Part shown: positions 36,593 to 44,955 of the stretch, piece after piece
Layout: each line of letters begins with the position of its first letter
How positions within the stretch are numbered: the first letter of the stretch is position 1
Virus record (IMG/VR): IMGVR_UViG_3300032893_000072
Location: 1 to 49,588 of that record
Strand: one strand, 5' to 3'
Length of the DNA: 49,588 bases
Origin: a virus
Made by a program: the position numbers and the translations under genes
The notes under the pieces: generated by a model
What the model was told of the DNA's origin: nothing
The model's input: only the letters and a program-made list of their open reading frames with translations
Databases searched by the model: none

Positions 36593-36682
36593 ATGATTAC
36601 AACTCTTCTGCTGTTGGCGGCAATGGGGCAGGCGGTGCCATCCGATTGCAATATTGCAACTTTGGAGGATGGTAAGCGATGA
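36593..36682 (+). CDS. Possible 29-aa micro-protein spanning a palindrome
   Basis: MITTLLLLAAMGQAVPSDCN then IATLEDGKR. The first half is hydrophobic, like a short signal or anchor, and the frame ends in ATGA overlap with the next gene. The DNA for CNIAT is the third TTGCAATATTGCAA palindrome, so this may be leader sequence rather than a true gene. Confidence 0.35.
   Translation: MITTLLLLAAMGQAVPSDCNIATLEDGKR
36646..36659. promoter_or_regulatory. 14-bp perfect palindrome TTGCAATATTGCAA, copy 3
   Basis: The only copy on the late arm. It lies 20 bases before the ATG at 36679 and just upstream of a GGAGGA ribosome site, the same geometry as in the early arm but in the opposite orientation, so one regulator could touch both arms. 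Confidence 0.55.
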
Positions 36683-36783
36683 GCGAGAGATGGTCTGGAA
36701 GGGCTCTTAACGTTCTGGCAATTCTGATCTTCATTGTCGGCGTAATCATAGCAATCTATACCACATCATTGAGGCACCCATGA
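36679..36783 (+). CDS. 34-aa single-span membrane protein
   Basis: The start follows GGAGGATGG. MSERWSGRALNVLAILIFIV then GVIIAIYTTSLRHP: a short basic head, one membrane segment, a short tail. The stop overlaps the next ATG (ATGA). Role unknown. Confidence 0.6.
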   Translation: MSERWSGRALNVLAILIFIVGVIIAIYTTSLRHP

Positions 36784-37175
36784 GCGAGATCAAAGTACCG
36801 GATGGGATGCTGAAGGCGGCGATGGCAAGCCGCATGTCGATTAAGGGACAGATTGCGCCGTGGTCTGAGGGGATGTGCCTCCAAGTCCTCGAAGCTGCTC
36901 TCCGCTGGCTCTCAGAGAATCCGATTGTGCCGACATACAATCAGCTAAATTCCTTTGCATCGGAGCGAACCTCTCCTGACGCAATCCAGTGGTTTTGCGC
37001 GGAATGGCAACGCCGCATGTTCCTTGCCCCGGATCATCCGGAGATACCGGAAGAAGTGAAGGACTTGCAGATTGACATCAATGCCTATGATCCTGTTCAC
37101 AAGATCATGATTAAGCATCACAACGAGGACGTGATCGAAGCATTCCGCAGGGGCCAGAAAAGCGTTACCAAGTAG
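36780..37175 (+). CDS. Unknown 131-aa protein upstream of terminase
   Basis: MSEIKVPDGMLKAAMASRMS then QVLEAALRWLSENPIVPTYN and EWQRRMFLAPDHPEIPEEVK. Soluble, mainly helical; the N-terminal motif (I-V-P-DGMLKAA) recurs in small phage proteins, with a Trp-rich centre. It ends 37 bases before the terminase start, with no obvious terminator between them. A small-terminase role cannot be excluded but is not indicated. Confidence 0.6.
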   Translation: MSEIKVPDGMLKAAMASRMSIKGQIAPWSEGMCLQVLEAALRWLSENPIVPTYNQLNSFASERTSPDAIQWFCAEWQRRMFLAPDHPEIPEEVKDLQIDINAYDPVHKIMIKHHNEDVIEAFRRGQKSVTK

Positions 37176-37212
37176 TACACAATCCCAGATGGGACGGGTG
37201 TAGGATGAAACC

Positions 37213-38925
37213 GTGCGCAAGGACAAGAATCAGGCCATCCCGGACCTCCTCGAAGGATACGACCCGTCGAATCCGGAAAGCCTCGCCCTCGTTGAATCGA
37301 ACATCGCCAACGAGTTCAAACTGGCCCTGCTCCGCATGAACCCCACACAGGAACGGTTTATCCGCATCAAGAACGCCCGTGGCCGTCTTCCCAGAACCCG
37401 ACTATTCGAGGCGGGAAATCAATCCGGCAAGACGACGATAGGGGTAGCTGAAGACCTTGCCCACGCCATGGGGTTCCGTCCGTGGCTGAGACAGACCGAC
37501 CCCGACTACCGCATCCCCATCCGGGTTCCCAATCAGGGCATTGTAGGTTGCGAGGTAGCCGGTCAAACCTTGGCCCAGAACATCGAGCCGAAGTTCATGG
37601 AGTTCCTTACCCGTTTCTGCGGTGCCCAGAAGGAACGCTACTCGGACGGGTCGATCAAGAGCCTGTATCTCGCTAACGACCTCTTTGGAAGACCCTGTGG
37701 CTCTACCATCCACTTCCGATCCTATGTCCAGCCCGCCGAGAGCTTTGAAGGCATTCTTGCCGACTGGATTCACTGGGACGAGCCTCCTCCGCGAGCCATC
37801 CTGAACGCCGCAGAGCGCGGCAAGATGAAGACCAACGCTCCCTCATGGCTGACCATGACGCCCCTGAAGGAGCCCTATATCTACGACCTGTTCACCCTCC
37901 ATGCCTTCAATAATGGCGGAGAGGATCAGGAGATTGCCATCTTCCGCTGCCCTACATGGGACAACTGCCAGGACTGGTGCCGGGACTGCGACGAGACGAT
38001 TGAGGAAAACAAGCCCGAGAACCTCGCCATCGACCAGATACGGCCTGTGGACAAGTGCCCGAAGTGCGGCAGGGTGATGGGGTTCATGCCCCGCGAAGGG
38101 ATCGACAACTACTTGAAGAAGATTACCGATCAGGATGAAAGGGAAGCCCGTGAAGAAGGAAAATGGAAGCACCTCAGCGGGCTGGTCTATAAGGAACTGG
38201 ACAGGAGCATCCATCAATATAAGGACTTTGACATCCCCTCCGACTGGATGCGTATTGAAATTCTGGACCCGCACGACGCAAGACCTTCCCGATGGTTATT
38301 TGGTGCGGTTTCTCCCGAAGAAATCGTAATCAATGACAAGCCCGCAAACCGCATCTATTGGTACACCTACCTCCTGCCCACCGGAAACATTCAGGAGATC
38401 GCTCGCAAGGTGAAGATCAGGCGGGCGGAGATGGGTTACAAGGAACCTGCCATGGTCATCCTCGATGCGAAGTTCGGGTCAAAGACCACCAAGACCGGAC
38501 TCGAAGAGACAAGCTGGGAAGAGGAACTCGGCAAGGCGGGGATCAAAAACATCGTCCTCTCTCACTCCGCTCCCGGCGACGTGGCTCTTGGTCACAAGCG
38601 GGTCAAGGAATATCTGGCTCCGCAGTATTCCTCTACGAGAAACGGAAGTTTCCCCGGAATGATGTTTGCCGCAGAGGGATGCAAGGGGGATCGAGGCCCA
38701 TGGCAGGACATGACCAACTACCAGTGGCAGGAGGGAACCGACAAGCCTGAAGAAGCCTACAAGGACATGTGCGACTGCGTGAGGTATGCGGCTCTGGAGC
38801 AGCCAGTGTATCAAAGACCGATGCCGGAGATGGATGCGGAACTGGCACGGATCATCATGGAAAGAGAAAATCTCCAGCGCAATCATGTCAATGAGTTGTA
38901 TTATGGCTTGCAGGTAAAGACTTAA
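37213..38925 (+). CDS. Large terminase subunit (packaging ATPase/nuclease)
   Basis: 570 residues from a GTG following AGGATG. Walker A is AGNQSGKTT at 67-75 and Walker B WIHWDE near 185-190, followed by a coupling region (PSWLTMTPLKEPYIYDLF). A cysteine-rich insertion (CPTWDNCQDWCRDCDE then DKCPKCGRVMGF) at about 246-300 may be a zinc finger, as in some podoviral terminases. The C-terminal half has the RNase-H-like nuclease pattern (VILDAKFGSKTT, later acidic residues). It pumps DNA into the prohead through the portal and cuts the concatemer. Confidence 0.92.
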   Translation: MRKDKNQAIPDLLEGYDPSNPESLALVESNIANEFKLALLRMNPTQERFIRIKNARGRLPRTRLFEAGNQSGKTTIGVAEDLAHAMGFRPWLRQTDPDYRIPIRVPNQGIVGCEVAGQTLAQNIEPKFMEFLTRFCGAQKERYSDGSIKSLYLANDLFGRPCGSTIHFRSYVQPAESFEGILADWIHWDEPPPRAILNAAERGKMKTNAPSWLTMTPLKEPYIYDLFTLHAFNNGGEDQEIAIFRCPTWDNCQDWCRDCDETIEENKPENLAIDQIRPVDKCPKCGRVMGFMPREGIDNYLKKITDQDEREAREEGKWKHLSGLVYKELDRSIHQYKDFDIPSDWMRIEILDPHDARPSRWLFGAVSPEEIVINDKPANRIYWYTYLLPTGNIQEIARKVKIRRAEMGYKEPAMVILDAKFGSKTTKTGLEETSWEEELGKAGIKNIVLSHSAPGDVALGHKRVKEYLAPQYSSTRNGSFPGMMFAAEGCKGDRGPWQDMTNYQWQEGTDKPEEAYKDMCDCVRYAALEQPVYQRPMPEMDAELARIIMERENLQRNHVNELYYGLQVKT

Positions 38926-38927
38926 CG

Positions 38928-39191
38928 ATGGCACCGATCATCCCGTTCATTCCTTTGATTGCTGCCGGAGTCGGAGCGGCTACTGCGGGAGTTGCCATTG
39001 CCGAGCAGCCCAAGGCTCCGCAAGCTCCCTCCCCCGTAGAGGCGGCTACCGAGCAGGCGCAGTCGGCATCGGCGGCAGCGCAGGCGCAGGCCGAAGCATT
39101 GAGTAAGAGAAGGGGCATGGCCAGCACGATCCTTACCAGCCCCTTCGGAGCGCCAAGCGCACAGACCGGGAAAGCGACTCTGGGAGCGTAA
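38928..39191 (+). CDS. Small Ala/Gln-rich virion-associated protein, 87 aa
   Basis: A hydrophobic head (MAPIIPFIPLIAAGVGAATA) is followed by a proline/alanine/glutamine stretch and a tail with RRGMASTILTSPFGAPS and a final KATLGA. The tail (R-G-x-S-T-I-L-T...LG) is a recurring signature of small proteins encoded beside the portal in podoviruses. Probably a head- or portal-associated minor protein; mechanism unknown. Confidence 0.65.
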   Translation: MAPIIPFIPLIAAGVGAATAGVAIAEQPKAPQAPSPVEAATEQAQSASAAAQAQAEALSKRRGMASTILTSPFGAPSAQTGKATLGA

Positions 39192-41057
39192 ATGCCTTAT
39201 CCCTTTGGCTCCGTCACGCACATGCAGGCCAGCGACAGGGGCTACGATCCTTCAAAACTGGGAAAGAGAAGCGATGAGCAGAAGGCCAAGGACTGCCTGA
39301 AATACCTTCTCGTCTTGGCCGAACAGCGCCTGTTCTGGGAACCGCAGATCGAGAACATCATTGCCTACGTCAACCACGGGCGCAGGTTCATTACCGACAG
39401 AGACTTGTGGGCGGGCCAGCCTACCGGACAGTATGTCTACGACGATACCGCGCTTCTGGCCAAGAACATGCTCGTGGACGGGATGACCGGGTATCTGTGC
39501 TCAAGGAACCAGCCATGGTTTGGCTTGCAGATACCGGGCAAGTTCAACTTTCCCCGCACCAGCGTTATGCGCAGCTGGAACGGCAACCGCGTAGACCAAT
39601 ATCCGCAGGTCCAGAAGTGGTTGCAGGATTGCGAGGAAGTTCTCTATTCGGCGTTCAACCGCAGTAACTTCTACGATGTCAATACCGAGTTCATTTCGGA
39701 CGGAGCGACCAACGGAACCTCGCACATTATCGTAGAGGAGGACATCGAGCGAGCAGCCATCGTCTTCACAGTTCCCCATTTCCGGGAATGCTTCATCGCG
39801 GAAAATCAGTTCGGCAAGGTCGACACCAATTACCGCGTATACAAGATGACGCTGCGGCAACTGGCGCAGAAGTTCGGCTGGGACGAGATGTGCAAGGTCG
39901 AGCCGAATTTTGAGAAGGACTACACCTCGAACATGCAGTCGGAGCGCGACGTTCTTCATGCCATCTACCCCAGGCAGGACTACGAGCCGTGGCGCATCGA
40001 TGCCAAGGGCAAGAAGTGGGCTTCGGACTGGATCTATTCTCGGGGCGGAAAGATTATTACCTTCGGCGCTCGCGGTCCGGAACTGGCTGACTCGAAGAAT
40101 GTGATCGTGAAGCAGAGCGGCTACGACTCCATGCCGACCATCTCGTGGCGCTGGCGCAAGAACAACGATGAAGTCTATGGTCGTGGACCCGGACACGATG
40201 CGTGGGTATCAATTGCGCTCATTAATCAGATGGCGCGTACCAACCTGATTACGGGTCAAAGAGCCGCCGAACCGCCTCTTGCGGCTTATTCCGATCAGAG
40301 GGGCGCAATCCAGCGAGGTCCGAACGGGATCACCTACCTTGAATCGAACCGGGGCGACCTCAGGACGCGTATGCCCCAGCCCCTGTATACGGGAGTCCAG
40401 AATCTTCCCTTCTTAGTGGAGTTTCAGGACAGAGTGGCTGCAAAAATCAAGGAGCATTTCCATACCGACGTGTTCATGATGATGTCGCAACTGGCCAGTG
40501 CCGGGAAAAGCGAGCGCATGGTTCAGGAGCAGGTTCAGGAGCTTCAGGGCGAGAAGGCGGCGATTCTCGGAACGAGGGTTGGCAACCTTCAGTCCGAAGC
40601 CTTCGATCCCCTGATCAACCGCGTTTATGAGATCGAGGCGGGTGCCGGACGCATTCCGGAACCTCCCTCCATCCTGCTTCAGGCAGCGCACGGACCGGTG
40701 CAGGTCCAATATCTAGGCCCATTGGCACAGGCGCAGACCCGCCTGACGACTGTAAGGGCCATTGACGGTTTCATTGGGGAGGCGATGAAACTGGCCCAGA
40801 TCGATCCCACCATCATCCATGCAATCAATGCTCCGCACATCCTGAGAACGCTGAGGGATGCGGTGAACGCTCCGGTGGACTGCGTGTATGACGAGAAGAC
40901 TTTTGCCACAATTATGCAGAACCTCCAGAAGCAGGCCCAGCATAAGGAGATGGCTGAGGAGATTCCGCAACTGGCCAAGGCCGCAGCATCGCTCTCGAAG
41001 GCTCCCGAATCCGGCAGTATTCTCAAGGAACTGATGGGAGGTGAAGAGAATGGATGA
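39192..41057 (+). CDS. Portal / head-tail connector protein (T7 gp8-type)
   Basis: 621 residues, next after terminase, as in most tailed phages. The pattern (LLVLAEQRLFWEPQIENIIA, YVYDDTALLAKNMLVDGMTG, VLYSAFNRSNFYDVNTEFIS, then YGRGPGHDAWVSIALINQMA, and DVFMMMSQLASAGKSERMVQ) fits T7-type head-tail connectors. These assemble as a dodecamer at one capsid vertex and serve as the DNA channel and tail docking site. The C-terminus (LAKAAASLSKAPESGSILKE) is helical and flexible. Its stop overlaps the next gene. Confidence 0.9.
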   Translation: MPYPFGSVTHMQASDRGYDPSKLGKRSDEQKAKDCLKYLLVLAEQRLFWEPQIENIIAYVNHGRRFITDRDLWAGQPTGQYVYDDTALLAKNMLVDGMTGYLCSRNQPWFGLQIPGKFNFPRTSVMRSWNGNRVDQYPQVQKWLQDCEEVLYSAFNRSNFYDVNTEFISDGATNGTSHIIVEEDIERAAIVFTVPHFRECFIAENQFGKVDTNYRVYKMTLRQLAQKFGWDEMCKVEPNFEKDYTSNMQSERDVLHAIYPRQDYEPWRIDAKGKKWASDWIYSRGGKIITFGARGPELADSKNVIVKQSGYDSMPTISWRWRKNNDEVYGRGPGHDAWVSIALINQMARTNLITGQRAAEPPLAAYSDQRGAIQRGPNGITYLESNRGDLRTRMPQPLYTGVQNLPFLVEFQDRVAAKIKEHFHTDVFMMMSQLASAGKSERMVQEQVQELQGEKAAILGTRVGNLQSEAFDPLINRVYEIEAGAGRIPEPPSILLQAAHGPVQVQYLGPLAQAQTRLTTVRAIDGFIGEAMKLAQIDPTIIHAINAPHILRTLRDAVNAPVDCVYDEKTFATIMQNLQKQAQHKEMAEEIPQLAKAAASLSKAPESGSILKELMGGEENG

Positions 41058-41283
41058 ACTGGACGATCTTCAGAAATGCTACGAAAATACCTTCAAGAGC
41101 CTTGAAGGACAGAAGGTTATGGGAGATATTTTGTTCAGGCTGGGCCATTTTGGTGAGACGATGGACCCCAGAGACCTTGCAGTGGTAGCGGAGTACAATG
41201 TCGCTGTCACCATTGCGCGTATGGCGCGCGTGCTCGATCCACTCTACCGGCAACTCGGTATGGTTGAGGAAGGAAAGGACTAA
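41050..41283 (+). CDS. Bbp19-like small protein
   Basis: The ATG at 41050 follows GGGAGGTGAAGAG. 77 residues: CYENTFKSLEGQKVMGDILF then RLGHFGETMDPRDLAVVAEY and ARVLDPLYRQLG. The pattern (F..TF.S..GQ.VL.DL) belongs to small proteins named after Bordetella phage Bbp19, found next to portal genes of podoviruses. The role is not known to me, but the conserved position points to head assembly. Confidence 0.75.
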   Translation: MDELDDLQKCYENTFKSLEGQKVMGDILFRLGHFGETMDPRDLAVVAEYNVAVTIARMARVLDPLYRQLGMVEEGKD

Positions 41284-41286
41284 GAC

Positions 41287-41676
41287 ATGGCAGGAACAGC
41301 ACCAAACTATGACAACGTACGCATGGGCGGACCTGATGGAATTCGCATTCCACAGGAGGTTGGCAAGGCTGTTTTTGCCACCGACAACTTCGAATCCATC
41401 AATGTAGGCGGAGCCGGAACCACCAATACCGTCAATCTGAACGATTCCAACTCGCTCGGTTCCTACTACGTGATGACCAATGCCGGGTCTGGAGCAACGA
41501 CAGTGAACTGGCCAGCCGCCTTTCCGGGGCATATCTTTGGTTTCTTCAACAACTCCGGACAGGCATCGACGCTCGAAGCGGCGGCTGCGGGAGGTATTAC
41601 CGGACCCGCCGATGGAAAGTATGCTCTCTTCACCTTCAATGCCACGGCTGTCGTGCGCCTGACAGCGGACCTCTAA
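41287..41676 (+). CDS. Possible capsid decoration protein, 129 aa
   Basis: MAGTAPNYDNVRMGGPDGIR leads into a beta-rich body (INVGGAGTTNTVNLNDSNSL, then TTVNWPAAFPGHIFGFFNNS, ending NATAVVRLTADL) without cysteines or long helices. It lies between portal-associated and scaffold genes, where decoration or head-fibre proteins may occur. The call is by composition and place. Confidence 0.55.
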   Translation: MAGTAPNYDNVRMGGPDGIRIPQEVGKAVFATDNFESINVGGAGTTNTVNLNDSNSLGSYYVMTNAGSGATTVNWPAAFPGHIFGFFNNSGQASTLEAAAAGGITGPADGKYALFTFNATAVVRLTADL

Positions 41677-41870
41677 TGGCTACCGGTGGAGGAGCAGCGA
41701 AGGGCGGTAAAGGCGGATCAGGGGGTGCGTCCAATGCCGCCCTTCATGATGACGAAGATTTGATGTTCAGACGAAAAGTTTTGTTCGGGAAATGGAAGAT
41801 GTCGAAGAGACCAAAGCAGATGATCGACTACGACAAAAGCCCATCTCCCCCGATTCATAGGAGCAAGTAA
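41676..41870 (+). CDS. 64-aa protein sharing its C-terminal tail with the scaffold
   Basis: A glycine-rich head (MATGGGAAKGGKGGSGGASN), a charged middle (DDEDLMFRRKVLFGKWKMSK) and the tail DYDKSPSPPIHRSK. The next protein, the scaffold, ends AYDKSPAPPKR. Shared C-terminal motifs in two adjacent head genes suggest docking on the same partner, presumably coat or portal. It is coupled on both sides (TAATG). Role unknown. Confidence 0.65.
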   Translation: MATGGGAAKGGKGGSGGASNAALHDDEDLMFRRKVLFGKWKMSKRPKQMIDYDKSPSPPIHRSK

Positions 41871-42589
41871 TGCCTGAAGCCGTATTGGAACAACCTCAAA
41901 CGACGCCGGAATCCCTGGGATGGAGAGCCGGTCTGCCTGACGACTTAAAACAGAACGAAGCCTTTATCTCATTCAAGACGGTTGGAGAACTTGGCAAAGA
42001 CTATCTTGGACTGAAGGCGAAGGCTACCGAACTCGAAAAGAAGCTAGGCGACTATGTTCCCAAACTGCCGGATAACGCGAGTGATGAGGATCGAAACCTC
42101 TACTACGACGCTTTAGGTCGACCTAAACAGCCCAGCGAATACGAGTTTGACGGAGAAGACAAGAACGCTCCCGAGTGGACAGGTTTCTGGAAGAACCAGT
42201 TTCATTCTCTCGGTCTGACCAAGACTCAGGCTAAACAGTTGTCCGGTCTGTGGAATGGACAGATTCAGAAGATGGTCGATGCACACAACGCAGCCATCAA
42301 GACAGAGATGACGCAGGCCGAACAGAAGCTGAGAAGCGAGATGGGCGACAAGTTCGATACCAACGTGGAACTGGCCAAGCGTATGACCAACAAGTATCTG
42401 GGTTCGGACTTCGACAAGACGTTTGCCAACCTGAACGGCGAGAGCCGGTTTGGGGTGGTAAAACTGCTCTTGAAGCTGGCCGAGCTTACCGGAGAAGATA
42501 GGTCGCCGCAAGCAGGATCGAGTCTGCCGCAAGGGAAGCAGGTAAGCTTCATTGCCTACGACAAAAGTCCTGCGCCTCCAAAACGATAA
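41870..42589 (+). CDS. Scaffolding (capsid assembly) protein
   Basis: 239 residues directly before the major capsid gene. The N-terminal half contains WRAGLPDDLKQNEAFISFKT then VGELGKDYLGLKAKATELEK, a common opening of podoviral scaffolds. The second half is helical and charged (KTEMTQAEQKLRSEMGDKFD), with a helix bundle end and the tail AYDKSPAPPKR. In related phages the basic C-terminus binds coat subunits and the protein leaves before DNA fills the head. No protease gene is seen, so exit is probably intact. Confidence 0.85.
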   Translation: MPEAVLEQPQTTPESLGWRAGLPDDLKQNEAFISFKTVGELGKDYLGLKAKATELEKKLGDYVPKLPDNASDEDRNLYYDALGRPKQPSEYEFDGEDKNAPEWTGFWKNQFHSLGLTKTQAKQLSGLWNGQIQKMVDAHNAAIKTEMTQAEQKLRSEMGDKFDTNVELAKRMTNKYLGSDFDKTFANLNGESRFGVVKLLLKLAELTGEDRSPQAGSSLPQGKQVSFIAYDKSPAPPKR

Positions 42590-42601
42590 GGGAGAATCGC
42601 T

Positions 42602-43654
42602 ATGGCAACGGATGTATCACAACTTGGATATTCCACCTTCAATGACATCGTGGCGAACTACTCGTCCACTGATGCGGGGGCAAGATTCGTTCTGCCCAAG
42701 CGCGTTCTTGACCGCATGACACCGCTGGTCAGAATGCTTCCACTTAAAGCCTCAAACAACATCATGTCAAACATCGCCGTGCGCAATGACTCTCTTCCTA
42801 TCGCCTCGACACGGCGCTGGAATGAGGGCATCAAGGCGACGGCGGCACACAACACTCCGCTCAATGATCCCATCATGCTTCTGGAGGATTACGGAGAGGT
42901 TGACAAGAAACTCTGGAGCATTCAGAACGATCCGAACGCATGGCGAGCGGACCAGGACATGAGCCATATCGAGGGCCTGTTCCAGCTGGTTGAGTCCATC
43001 CTGTTTTATGGCAACCAGGGACTGAACCCCGGCGTCATCAACGGACTGACTACGCGGTTCAACAACCTTGAATCCTATCCGAACGGAGACCAGACATGGC
43101 AACCGAACGTGTGGAACGGCGGAGCCAGTTCAGGCAACACGACCTCGGCGTGGATGATTGAGTTTGGGGATGATTCAATTTATGGGATCTATCCTCCCAA
43201 CTCACCGGCAGGTCTGAGGGTTGAAGACCTTGGCGAGTCTACCAAGGAACTGGCCAGCGGGACCGCTGCGGTAGGCGCGAACTATCTGTATCAGGTTCTC
43301 CGCACTCACTTTGAGTGGATGCTGGGAATTCAGATTCCCGATGAGCGCGCGGTGCAGCGTATCTGCAACATCAATCCTGCGGTGTTGTCCAGCAACAACT
43401 TCGATGAGAACATCTTCATTGAGGCTAAAAACTGGCTTCCGCGAGCGGGTGAAGCACCGGGTACAGTGATCTTCGTGAATCGCGCCTTGAAGACCCAGAT
43501 CGACATTCGCGCGGTCTCGCAGAAGATCAATACCTATTTCACTCCACCCAGCGACAACTCGATGGACGTGTTCGGGAAGGCAGTCACCAAGTTCCAGAAC
43601 ATCCCCATCTATGTTGCTGAAAAGCTTCTGTCAACCGAAACCGTTGTGAGCTAA
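42602..43654 (+). CDS. Major capsid protein (HK97 fold, T7/BPP-1-like)
   Basis: 350 residues after AGGGAGAA. Order in the operon (portal, scaffold, this) and length fit the major coat protein of T7- and BPP-1-like phages. The N-terminal arm (FNDIVANYSSTDAGARFVLP) has no obvious cleaved delta domain. The body has MLPLKASNNIMSNIAVRNDS and a long spine-helix candidate. The C-terminal part (TVIFVNRALKTQIDIRAVSQ, then DVFGKAVTKFQNIPIYVAEK) matches the A-domain pattern of this class. About 415 copies would be expected for a T=7 head. Confidence 0.9.
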   Translation: MATDVSQLGYSTFNDIVANYSSTDAGARFVLPKRVLDRMTPLVRMLPLKASNNIMSNIAVRNDSLPIASTRRWNEGIKATAAHNTPLNDPIMLLEDYGEVDKKLWSIQNDPNAWRADQDMSHIEGLFQLVESILFYGNQGLNPGVINGLTTRFNNLESYPNGDQTWQPNVWNGGASSGNTTSAWMIEFGDDSIYGIYPPNSPAGLRVEDLGESTKELASGTAAVGANYLYQVLRTHFEWMLGIQIPDERAVQRICNINPAVLSSNNFDENIFIEAKNWLPRAGEAPGTVIFVNRALKTQIDIRAVSQKINTYFTPPSDNSMDVFGKAVTKFQNIPIYVAEKLLSTETVVS

Positions 43655-43666
43655 AGGAGAAACGAC

Positions 43667-44422
43667 ATGCCAGTATCTGATGCATTACTTTACCTCCACG
43701 GCTCCGGATCTTCAGCGTATGGACCTGTAACCTCAACCGCGAATGCTGCGTCCAGCGGTACAATCTCCGGAACCACGTTAACCGTCACCACTCTGACCAC
43801 GGGGCAGGTCCAGGTTGGCCAGCTTATTACCGGGGTTGGCGTCACGGCGGGAACCTACATCACCGCTCTCGGAAACGGGATCGGTCTGGGCGCGGGCACA
43901 ACCTACACGGTAAACATCTCGCAGAGCGTTGGGCCGATTGCCATGACCTTCAGCCCCAATACTCTCGGGGATGCTCTTACCGGCAGTGCGCAGTATTCGA
44001 ATCTCGAACTCGACTTCGGCGCACCTTCCTCGGGGATCGTCTATCCGTATCTTCCCCAATTCCCATCGGGATACGAGAAGGCTTACACCTTCCCTCCCGA
44101 AGCTCTGGGGACAGGTGGGGTGGAGATGGGTATTCATCTGCTCATCACCGCTCCGATGTTGACGGCAGCGACCACCTCGATTGCGTTTACCGTCGCCACT
44201 TCTTCGGCTACGGCAGCACTCTACAACACCGCAGCCAACGTCATCGGCTCGCGCACTCTGACTGCCGCGCAGTTGGCTGTTCAAGGAGCGCACTACTTCA
44301 TTCCCGTCAACCCCGGTTCGGTGCTTGAATTCCTGCGCTGGTATGCGGCCAACGCGGGAGGGGCAGCGACAACCGGCTATCTGGTGTCGTGGTATGGACC
44401 ACGCACTGGTGGAGAACAATAA
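43667..44422 (+). CDS. Capsid cement protein (Bbp16-like) with an inserted repeat module
   Basis: 251 residues after AAAGGAG. The outer parts (MPVSDALLYLHGSGSSAYGP, then ALTGSAQYSNLELDFGAPSS, GTGGVEMGIHLLITAPMLTA, and VLEFLRWYAANAGGAATTGY) follow the cement protein of BPP-1-like phages, which stabilises the coat. Between about residues 22 and 100 lies a Thr/Gly-rich unit, SGTTLTVTTLTTGQVQVGQL then ITGVGVTAGTYITALG, a module seen in other phage surface proteins. A similar unit lies in the tail tubular protein B gene. The insertion would display an extra domain on the capsid. Confidence 0.75.
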   Translation: MPVSDALLYLHGSGSSAYGPVTSTANAASSGTISGTTLTVTTLTTGQVQVGQLITGVGVTAGTYITALGNGIGLGAGTTYTVNISQSVGPIAMTFSPNTLGDALTGSAQYSNLELDFGAPSSGIVYPYLPQFPSGYEKAYTFPPEALGTGGVEMGIHLLITAPMLTAATTSIAFTVATSSATAALYNTAANVIGSRTLTAAQLAVQGAHYFIPVNPGSVLEFLRWYAANAGGAATTGYLVSWYGPRTGGEQ

Positions 44423-44946
44423 TGCTGGTGAAGGCACTTTGCACGGCTCGCGCGTGGGATAACGAAACTGCGCGCGAGTTTCTACCCGGCTTGGAGTACG
44501 AGATTCCTTCAGACTCCAAGCTGGCTGATCTTACTGTTGTTCCTGTTGCTTATGACGAGCAGGGAAGGTCTGTCCGATATTACCGGGACAGGGACGGAAA
44601 CATGAAGACGATTCCCGTTCCCAAGCCTGCGTACGTATTCCAGTTTGATCGGAACATTACTCGAACCAATGAAGGCGTAGTTGTTGAGAAGGACTATTCC
44701 TGCAAGGAAGAAGCCTGTCCGGGTTTCGGGATGAAATTCAAGACGCTCAATGCCCTTGGGAACCATTCGAACAAGTTTCACAAGGACTTGAAGCTCATCA
44801 AGGACGATTCTCCAGATGAGGAGCCAGAACTCAAATTTGCCTGTGACAAGTGCGAGAAACGGTTCAAGGATCGTCGCGGATTGGTGGGTCATCTGAGATG
44901 GTCGCACAAAAATGAAGAGGTAACGGATGCAGTAACAGTGACTTAG
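44422..44946 (+). CDS. Protein with two C2H2 zinc fingers in the virion operon
   Basis: 174 residues; the ATG at 44422 overlaps the cement stop (TAATG). The N-terminal 90 residues are alpha/beta (LEYEIPSDSKLADLTVVPVA). Then come two C2H2 fingers: Cys94, Cys99, His115, His120 (YSCKEEACPGFGMKFKTLNA...) and Cys141, Cys144, His157, His162 (FACDKCEKRFKDRRGLVGHL...). The second is indistinguishable from a eukaryotic TFIIIA-type finger (C-x2-C-x12-H-x4-H). An acidic linker (DDSPDEEPEL) joins them. Such fingers are rare in bacteria and their viruses, and here the gene sits between capsid and tail genes. It may be a neck or packaged DNA-binding protein. Confidence 0.8.
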   Translation: MLVKALCTARAWDNETAREFLPGLEYEIPSDSKLADLTVVPVAYDEQGRSVRYYRDRDGNMKTIPVPKPAYVFQFDRNITRTNEGVVVEKDYSCKEEACPGFGMKFKTLNALGNHSNKFHKDLKLIKDDSPDEEPELKFACDKCEKRFKDRRGLVGHLRWSHKNEEVTDAVTVT

Positions 44947-44955
44947 GGGGCGTAG

